A stretch of DNA of 11,485 nucleotides from Candidatus Hestiella acidicharens (GTDB taxonomy: Archaea; Thermoproteota; Thermoprotei_A; Sulfolobales; Acidilobaceae): the NCBI GenBank assembly GCA_015523575.1, contig WAJZ01000115.1:1-11485 (forward strand). The letters are read 5' to 3'. Below the pieces are notes generated by a model, which ran no database searches, had not been told where the DNA came from, and was given only the letters and a program-made list of their open reading frames with translations. Position numbers and translations under genes: made by a program. How positions within the stretch are numbered: position 1 is the first letter of the stretch; the number at the start of each line of letters is the position of its first letter. This document shows positions 6,442-11,485 of this stretch, in pieces.

Positions 6442-7503
6442 CTACTCACCTACCTTCAACCTTGGATCCAAATATCCCTTTACCAGCTCATCAATAAACA
6501 ACGCAAGCAAGAGTATAATGGTTAAAACAAAAGTTATACCTAATATTACAGGCAAGTCGTTAGATAATATGGCAACGTATGTGAGCCATCCTAAGCCATG
6601 CCAGTTGAAAACAATCTCCGTTGTAAGCCCACCAGCAAAAGAACCTGCTATAGCAAGGGCTACCTGGGTTGATATCGCAGGTGAAGCCGTTTTAAGGATG
6701 TGCCTATAGAGTATCCTAGAATCTGAAAGGCCCCTGGCCTTTGCAGTAACGACAAAATCTTCCTTTGTAGTGCTTATCACCAAGCTCCTTATAATATATG
6801 CGAAACCGCCCACGTTGACTATGGTAAATGCGAGCAGGGGCAGGGCCATATGATATAACATGCTCGCAGAATACATCAGGGGATTCTTTGGTGGAGGAAC
6901 TGATGTGATGCCGCCTGGTGGAAATGCATGTATCCCATAAGCTAACGCCGCTATAAACAAAAAGCCCAGCCACCAAGTTGGCAAGCTAGAGTGTATAACA
7001 GCTATTGTTGGAACCAGCTTATCCCAGAACGTTCCTGCATACCTGGCTGAGAGGAGGCCTATTATAGTGCCAGCGAATATAACTATTAGGGTACCTGTGG
7101 TAAAAAGTATTATTGTATACGGCAAATAAGCAGCTATTATGGCAGAGACCTTGCGGCTACCTGATGGAGCTGTTAGGTAATACGCATTTCCGAAATGGAA
7201 TGTCATTAAATTATACATCTGTATAAAATATTTTGCATAGATAGGTCTATTAAGACCATAGGAAGATATAAGCTGTGCCTCATATCTATGCACCTCAAGG
7301 TTTATCTTCGTCATATTAATAGTACCATGACCAGAGGCATGCTTGAGTATTGCCTGCTTGAAATGCAAAGCCTCATTCTGTATGGTCTTCCTAAGTACTG
7401 TTTGTATTACAGGGTAGGTAAATACATATAATATGCTCATGGCGGCTATTAGAACAGTAATGTAGATTATGACCTGCTTCGCTAGGTAAGTCTTATATCC
7501 CAT
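6442..7503 (-). CDS. Peptide-type ABC importer permease B (DppB/OppB)
   Basis: This is the first channel subunit, 353 residues. A membrane helix at about 9-30 is followed by an outer loop carrying YGLNRPIYAKYFIQMYNLMTFHFG (82-105), the counterpart of the conserved GLDRP...GDLG stretch of bacterial DppB. Further helices begin near 121. The EAA docking loop is TAKARGLSDSRILYRHILKTASPA (253-276), then TEIVFNWHGLGWL (295-307), and the protein ends in the family motif YLDPRLK. It is slightly longer than bacterial homologues (about 310-340) because the loop after helix 1 (35-80) is extended. The ATG at 7503 has GAGGTG 8 nt upstream. It is the second gene of the operon, 80 nt after the binding-protein stop and 2 nt before permease C. 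The gap contains T-runs and a TATA-like box, so the permease/ATPase genes may also have their own promoter. Confidence 0.94.
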   Translation of the reverse strand: MGYKTYLAKQVIIYITVLIAAMSILYVFTYPVIQTVLRKTIQNEALHFKQAILKHASGHGTINMTKINLEVHRYEAQLISSYGLNRPIYAKYFIQMYNLMTFHFGNAYYLTAPSGSRKVSAIIAAYLPYTIILFTTGTLIVIFAGTIIGLLSARYAGTFWDKLVPTIAVIHSSLPTWWLGFLFIAALAYGIHAFPPGGITSVPPPKNPLMYSASMLYHMALPLLAFTIVNVGGFAYIIRSLVISTTKEDFVVTAKARGLSDSRILYRHILKTASPAISTQVALAIAGSFAGGLTTEIVFNWHGLGWLTYVAILSNDLPVILGITFVLTIILLLALFIDELVKGYLDPRLKVGE

Positions 7504-7538
7504 ATCCTAGGCACCTCAATAACAAGACCCCCTATTGT

Positions 7539-7548
7539 AAATAAATAA
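7539..7548 (-). promoter_or_regulatory. Candidate internal promoter before permease B
   Basis: The minus-strand stretch TTATTTATTT lies about 26 nt before base 7518, just upstream of the GAGGTG ribosome site (7512-7517). It would produce a permease/ATPase transcript with a leader of about 15 nt. The region is A/T-rich throughout, so the match is modest. Confidence 0.3.
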
Positions 7549-7549
7549 G

Positions 7550-7583
7550 AAAAAGGGTTAAAAAGTATGTCCTAAGAAAAAAA
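7550..7583 (-). terminator. Multiple T-runs after the binding-protein gene
   Basis: On the minus strand a T7 run (7577-7583) directly follows the TAA stop, with T5 runs at 7560-7564 and 7550-7554. Archaeal RNA polymerase terminates at such tracts. With the genes behind them clearly part of the same system, these probably act as a partial terminator that raises the ratio of binding protein to membrane subunits. Confidence 0.55.
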
Positions 7584-10415
7584 TTATTTCCTTCTAAAAC
7601 TAAATCCTAAAGTTATTGCAACCAATATTAACGTCACTATTGTTACTCCTAGTATTGCCCAATATGAAGAACCACTCGTTATGGCGTGGGTTACTGTGCT
7701 CGTATATGTTTTAGTAAACGTTGTTGTTATTGGTATCGTGGTCTTTATTGTTGCCGTTTTCGTTGTGGTTGTTGTTTTTGTAGCAGTAACTGTGGTTGTT
7801 GCCGTTTTCGTTGTGGTTTTCGTTGTAGTGGAAGTGGTAGCTGTGGTTGTTGTTTTCGTTGTGGTTGTTGTTTTTGTAGTTGTGGTTGTGGATATGGGTT
7901 TTGTAGTCGTAGTAGTGGTCGTTGTGCTTGTAGTAGTGGTTGTGGATGGTAACGCTATTAATGTATAGACGTTAGGATTAAGGAATATGTTTTCATGTGT
8001 ATACTTATATATCCTTAGGTAATATTTACCGTTGAGGTTCTTAGGCAAAGTTATGCTGAAGTATCCATTCGAATTCGTCGTCACATTATACACCTTGACG
8101 ATCTTACCTTTACTGCTCACTAACTGCACATATACAATAACGTTAGGTGCAGGTGTTGTCACTTTAGAACCATCTGGCGTCTGCATTACTTGACCAGTAA
8201 GCGTCTGTCCACCGTAAACGACCGAGGGTATACTAAACTTTAACGAATATATCATCGGTGTCATAAATACTACGCTTGGCAACGAGAGGTGGAAGTTTGG
8301 ATTTCTTACGAGCACGGCACCACCAGAGGTCTTGCTGAAGCTTGCTAGGATAAATGGCCCATCGCTTACGAAGGCATTTCCATATTTGTTAATGAAGTTT
8401 ATCAGCAAATTATACCCTTCCTTTGCCTGGGTTGGGTTAACTAATTGTACTCCACTAAGGTTTTGCACCTCAAGCAAAGTCTTTGGTATGTAATCAGTAG
8501 CGGAGAGGTTCTTTAATGCCTGGAGCATGTTTGAGACGTCTGTAGGACTAACTATGCTCAACCAATCAATACCTTTCGATTGTGCAGTAGATTCGTCCCA
8601 AGCCGCCAATCCCTTAGATACTACTGCATTCATAGCTTCGTATTCTTGCCATGGATATAGAGAGGCTGGGCTGTAACCGCCTAATGGTAAGAAGTCACTT
8701 AGCAACGTCTCTGCCGCATTTAGTGGATCAAAGAACTTGACATCGCCCCATATCTCTATTGCCGTGGAATTAATTACCTTAAAGCCAATAACTGTTGGGT
8801 ATTGCGCAAATGAGTAGAAAGACTCAACTGCAGGATCTGATATAGAAGAGTTTGGTGAGAGCATCTTCTGTGCCTCAATGTAAATATATAGTATATCTGC
8901 GAGCGTTATGCTCTGGTTATCAGCGAACTTATCATTCTTTATCAAGGGGGCAAAGTTCGCTATTATTGCTAATTCAGCCTTTGTATTCGGCTGTACGTGC
9001 TGTATCTTAAGGGTTGTCGTATTAAATGTTAGCGCACTTGTAGGTACAGGTATGTTAGGTGCTGTAGATTGCTTAACTACCTTCAATACTACTCCAGTTG
9101 GATATGTATAGCCATTGGGTCCTGCCTCCCCTAGAGGATAGACCAATGCATAGGCAATCTGAACTGAGTAGGCATCAGTGAAACCGAGACCAGGGTTCAT
9201 AGCGCCGGAAGACAGGTGTCTTACACCTATTACGGCAGTTCCTGTTGGCGTTGACATGGCCATGTAATTCGGTGTGTTCAATATAGAACCGTAGTAAATG
9301 GATGGTATAACGTTCTTTAAGGATGGATTGCCATAGATAGGTATATCAGATTCTGCCATAAATATCCTTATTGAATCATTCATGCCCAAAGCAACAAGCT
9401 GGTTTAACATAGAATAGTATTGCTTTGATGTATTGAAGTTTGTCATGTATAGCTGCCAAGATATGTTATCTATTTTTGTTAGCGTATCTATAAGGCTCTT
9501 TGGCTCATACTTCAAGTCATTGTATGCGCCCATAGTAAGTCCGACAAGGGAACCACCCACAGTAAAGTTACTTGTAGCCGGCATCGCCCCAAATATAGGG
9601 GCTAAAAATTCTATTGGCAGGAAATAGTCATAATAGGAATACCCACCTGACCACGCCTCCGGTAATATGTTCCAAGTAGCGTTAACAGGATCACTACCAT
9701 AGACTAGGCTTATCTCCTTGCTTAGGGTACCGGGGATCTCTTTCACCGTAAATCCAAGCTTTTCTAGCGTCGGTATGAGATAGTGCATAGTGTAGCTGTA
9801 TCTTATTATAGTATCAGTTCTAACGAAAACATATATCGTTATAGGCTTCCCATGGTAGTACCACTTGCCGTTAATGTATTTTGCACCATGTTTTGTTAAT
9901 GTATTGTATATTGTTAGGTTTGCGTAGGTCAAGTTATAGTGTATCCCGAGGTAAGGAGCAGTAGCATTTGAAGTCATAAGGGCTTCATACTCGCCTGCAT
10001 ATGGCCCATAAGTCGGAGTACCGTAACCCCCTAGTATTTGGTCTATGAAATATTTTCTGTTAACAATATAATTCATTGCAAACCTTACCTGGGGGAACAT
10101 GAATGGATTGAAGCCAAAGGAAGTATTAAGTGGATTTAATAAGAGATCGTAGAAACCAACTGGCATAATATACGTTGAGACGTTTGCTGGGAGGCCAGTT
10201 ATCTTACTTGGAGGCACAGGAAATGTATACATATCTATAGCTCCGCTTATAAACGCTTCAATACCGTTCAAATCTTGGCCCTTGTAGGATATTATCTTTA
10301 TCTCTTTTAGCCTTGGATACTGAGTAGTCTGCGCCTGTGCATTCACATATGCATACGGTAGTAGAATGCTGAGCAACATTACTCCAAGCAGAATGCCCAT
10401 TAAAAGCTTCTTCAC
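7584..10415 (-). CDS. Stalked, membrane-anchored SBP_bac_5 peptide-binding protein
   Basis: This is the substrate-binding subunit of the importer, displayed on the outer face of the cell membrane, 943 residues. In order: a Sec-type signal peptide (basic MKK, hydrophobic core, cleavage probably near VNA-QAQ, 24-29); a large SBP_bac_5-like binding region to about 720, including PQVRFAMNYIVNRKYFIDQI; an Ig-like or carboxypeptidase-regulatory-like beta domain at about 724-818 (GKIVKVYNVTTNSNGYFSITLP); a Thr-rich stalk at 825-913; one membrane helix at about 918-938; and a basic tail FRRK. Bacterial DppA has about 535 residues, so the extra length is the Ig-like domain, the stalk and internal additions. 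At least 15 N-x-S/T sequons suggest dense glycosylation. The GTG start has GGAGGTG (10424-10430) 8 nt upstream. It is the first operon gene, with a clear TATA box. The ligand is uncertain: peptides are the usual case for the family, but sugars occur in archaea. Confidence 0.93.
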   Translation of the reverse strand: MKKLLMGILLGVMLLSILLPYAYVNAQAQTTQYPRLKEIKIISYKGQDLNGIEAFISGAIDMYTFPVPPSKITGLPANVSTYIMPVGFYDLLLNPLNTSFGFNPFMFPQVRFAMNYIVNRKYFIDQILGGYGTPTYGPYAGEYEALMTSNATAPYLGIHYNLTYANLTIYNTLTKHGAKYINGKWYYHGKPITIYVFVRTDTIIRYSYTMHYLIPTLEKLGFTVKEIPGTLSKEISLVYGSDPVNATWNILPEAWSGGYSYYDYFLPIEFLAPIFGAMPATSNFTVGGSLVGLTMGAYNDLKYEPKSLIDTLTKIDNISWQLYMTNFNTSKQYYSMLNQLVALGMNDSIRIFMAESDIPIYGNPSLKNVIPSIYYGSILNTPNYMAMSTPTGTAVIGVRHLSSGAMNPGLGFTDAYSVQIAYALVYPLGEAGPNGYTYPTGVVLKVVKQSTAPNIPVPTSALTFNTTTLKIQHVQPNTKAELAIIANFAPLIKNDKFADNQSITLADILYIYIEAQKMLSPNSSISDPAVESFYSFAQYPTVIGFKVINSTAIEIWGDVKFFDPLNAAETLLSDFLPLGGYSPASLYPWQEYEAMNAVVSKGLAAWDESTAQSKGIDWLSIVSPTDVSNMLQALKNLSATDYIPKTLLEVQNLSGVQLVNPTQAKEGYNLLINFINKYGNAFVSDGPFILASFSKTSGGAVLVRNPNFHLSLPSVVFMTPMIYSLKFSIPSVVYGGQTLTGQVMQTPDGSKVTTPAPNVIVYVQLVSSKGKIVKVYNVTTNSNGYFSITLPKNLNGKYYLRIYKYTHENIFLNPNVYTLIALPSTTTTTSTTTTTTTTKPISTTTTTKTTTTTKTTTTATTSTTTKTTTKTATTTVTATKTTTTTKTATIKTTIPITTTFTKTYTSTVTHAITSGSSYWAILGVTIVTLILVAITLGFSFRRK
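7677..7943 (-). repeat. Low-complexity Thr-stalk coding tract with 48-nt periodicity
   Basis: This stretch encodes residues 825-913, of which about 59 of 89 are Thr, with Lys, Ala and Ser between. A 28-nt segment is identical at 7756-7783 and 7852-7879, exactly 96 nt apart, and an 18-nt segment at 7753-7770 recurs at 7801-7818, 48 nt apart. The unit is thus about 48 nt or 16 codons, keeping the reading frame. Confidence 0.8.
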
Positions 10416-10423
10416 CCAAATTA

Positions 10424-10430
10424 CACCTCC
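10424..10430 (-). promoter_or_regulatory. Shine-Dalgarno site for the binding-protein gene
   Basis: GGAGGTG, close to the full archaeal consensus, lies 8 nt before the GTG start at 10415. It is the longest Shine-Dalgarno match in the window, fitting a highly expressed product. Confidence 0.75.
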
Positions 10431-10460
10431 TTTCTGTGTTCTTATTTACATAAAAGAGTA

Positions 10461-10470
10461 TTTATATTTT
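10461..10470 (-). promoter_or_regulatory. TATA box of the transporter operon
   Basis: On the minus strand AAAATATAAA, preceded by an A-rich BRE-like stretch, is centred about 26 nt before base 10440, giving a leader of about 25 nt with the ribosome site inside it. It is the best archaeal promoter match in the window. Confidence 0.6.
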
Positions 10471-10552
10471 TTGTTTTTTAGTATCGGAAAGGTAGCGCTA
10501 GAACTTTTTATTTCTTCAAGCCTAAAACATAAGCTTTGATGGCATCCAAAAA

Positions 10553-10562
10553 TTTTTAATAA
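10553..10562 (+). promoter_or_regulatory. Candidate TATA box of the epimerase gene
   Basis: TTTTTAATAA is centred about 26 nt before base 10584, so transcription would begin about 10 nt before the ATG at 10594. The 178-nt divergent region (10416-10593) thus holds one promoter for each direction, with centres about 92 nt apart. Confidence 0.4.
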
Positions 10563-10593
10563 AGCCCTACCAAGAAATAAGGAATGGGGAAAG

Positions 10594-11459
10594 ATGGTAT
10601 ATATAATAACAGGTGGCGCAGGGTTTATAGGGAGCAAAATAGCAAACTCTCTAGGAGACGTTATTGTCATAGACAACCTGGAAAACGGCAAGGCCAGTAA
10701 TTTGAAGAAAGATGTTAAGCTGGTAATAGGAGATGTTTCTGATTATAAAAACCTAAAGTTCTTGGAAACCATAAAGGGGGAAGAAGTAAACATCTTCCAC
10801 CTCGCAGCAATATCAAATGCTAATGTATCAAGGCTTAACCCACTAAAAGCAGTAAAAGTAAACATTATGGGTACGGAAAACGTTTTGGAGCTTTCAAGAG
10901 TGCTTGATGCTTATTTTGTGTTTGCAAGCAGCGCTGCTGTCTATGGTGAAAAGACAGCATTACCGATAAGGGAAGACTCCAAAAAAGAGCCAATAAACCT
11001 TTACGGCTACACAAAATCTTTGGGTGAAGAGTTGCTAGAATCCTACGTTAAGGAATATGGAATCAAGGCCTCCTCCCTCAGGCTGTTTAACGTATACGGT
11101 GAAGGGGTTAAGGGGGAAGAGAATGCAAACGTCGTGGAAAGCTTTGCAAGGAAACTGATGAGAGGTGAAAGGCCAGTAATTTTTGGAGATGGAACCAACA
11201 CTAGGGACTTTGTTTACGTTGATGATGTAGTTAACTCATTTATAGCAATTTCTAGTAAAAAGATTACTGGAACCTTCAATATAGGTAGTGGGAAAGAAAC
11301 CAGCATAAGGGAGCTCCTCGAACTTATAGAGAAAGCAATGGGTAAAGCTATAGATCCGGTATTTAAGGAAGCAAGGAAAAACGATATTAAGAGAAGCGTC
11401 GCAGATATAAGCAAGGCCAAGGAAGTTTTGAATTGGAGCCCTAAGGTTAAGCTTGAAGA
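10594..11459 (+). CDS. NAD-dependent sugar-nucleotide epimerase/dehydratase (GalE-like), 3'-truncated
   Basis: This extended short-chain dehydrogenase probably acts on a nucleoside-diphosphate sugar, as in UDP-glucose/UDP-galactose 4-epimerisation. The frame is open from the ATG at 10594 to the contig end, giving 288 complete codons of an expected 300-315. Seen: Rossmann motif TGGAGFIGS near the start, acidic VIDN for NAD, GDV for the adenine pocket, HLAA, ASSAAVYG with catalytic Ser113, YGYTK with Tyr137 and Lys141, RLFNVYG, and TRDFVYVDDVV followed by FNIGSG. The final genomic residues KVKLE fit the usual last turn before the C-terminal helix, so only about 20 residues are missing. Apparent coding beyond 11459 is adapter. 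The ribosome site is weak (GGGGA), and transcription may start only about 10 nt upstream. The exact sugar cannot be told; such enzymes often serve surface glycan synthesis. Confidence 0.92.
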
Positions 11460-11485
11460 CTGTCTCTTATACACATCTGACGCTG
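11460..11485 (+). other. Nextera transposase adapter left at the contig end (artefact)
   Basis: The 19-nt Tn5 mosaic end CTGTCTCTTATACACATCT is present in full at 11460-11478, followed by GACGCTG, the beginning of the Illumina Nextera read adapter. It is not genomic sequence. It interrupts the epimerase gene, and on the minus strand it creates a spurious protein beginning MYKRQ. Base 11460 could belong to either genome or adapter. Confidence 0.97.

Noticed and set aside
7681..7968. Plus-strand ORFs made almost wholly of Val or of Cys and Gly
   Set aside because: They are the opposite-strand reading of the Thr codons of the binding-protein stalk, with no start signal.
10446..10691. Leftward ORF spanning the divergent promoter region
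   Set aside because: It overlaps the epimerase start and the operon promoter, and its composition looks like an antisense reading.
10584..10700. Short plus-strand ORF from the out-of-frame ATG at 10584
   Set aside because: It is out of frame with the well-supported epimerase start at 10594 and encodes an unlikely Arg-rich peptide of about 38 residues.
11214..11474. Leftward 86-residue ORF beginning MYKRQ
   Set aside because: It starts in the Nextera adapter and runs antisense to the epimerase.

Overview
The window looks like part of a metagenome-assembled contig from a thermophilic crenarchaeon-type archaeon (Thermoproteota in the broad sense). Four things point to this: an archaeal GPN-loop GTPase, heavy use of AGG (Arg) and ATA (Ile) codons, archaeal TATA-box spacing with GGTG-type Shine-Dalgarno sites, and a binding protein anchored through a C-terminal Thr-rich stalk and membrane helix, as described for Sulfolobus di/oligopeptide-binding proteins. 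I cannot name the genus. The right end is not genomic: the last 26 bases are Nextera transposase adapter, so the contig stops inside a gene.

Left part, mostly rightward: (1) the C-terminal part of a LutB-like LUD/iron-sulfur protein cut by the window start; (2) a GC-rich, strongly self-complementary 65-nt element (884-948) about 27 nt downstream of a TATA-like box, a candidate structured RNA or leader; (3) the GPN-loop GTPase; (4) a 361-nt gap with at most one doubtful 60-codon reading frame; (5) a stand-alone queC-type 7-cyano-7-deazaguanine synthase, presumably for archaeosine in tRNA.

Middle and right part, leftward: a complete peptide/nickel-type ABC importer operon transcribed from about 10440 down to 2982. 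The order is binding protein, permease B, permease C, ATPase D, ATPase F and a small two-helix membrane protein. The permease and ATPase genes are packed with 1-2 nt gaps or short overlaps, each with a recognisable Shine-Dalgarno site. The binding-protein gene is separated from the rest by an 80-nt gap holding three T-runs and a possible internal promoter, which would let the abundant binding protein be made in excess over the membrane complex. The binding protein is exported, anchored and stalked, and hands substrate to the B/C channel driven by D/F. Both ATPases carry the same C-terminal four-cysteine motif.

Far right, rightward and divergent from the operon: an NAD-dependent sugar-nucleotide epimerase, truncated by the contig end. 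No tRNA, rRNA, CRISPR array, insertion sequence or integrase was seen. The strongest candidate for something undescribed is the structured element in front of the GPN gene. The enlarged extracytoplasmic loop of permease C and the repeat-built Thr stalk of the binding protein are secondary points.
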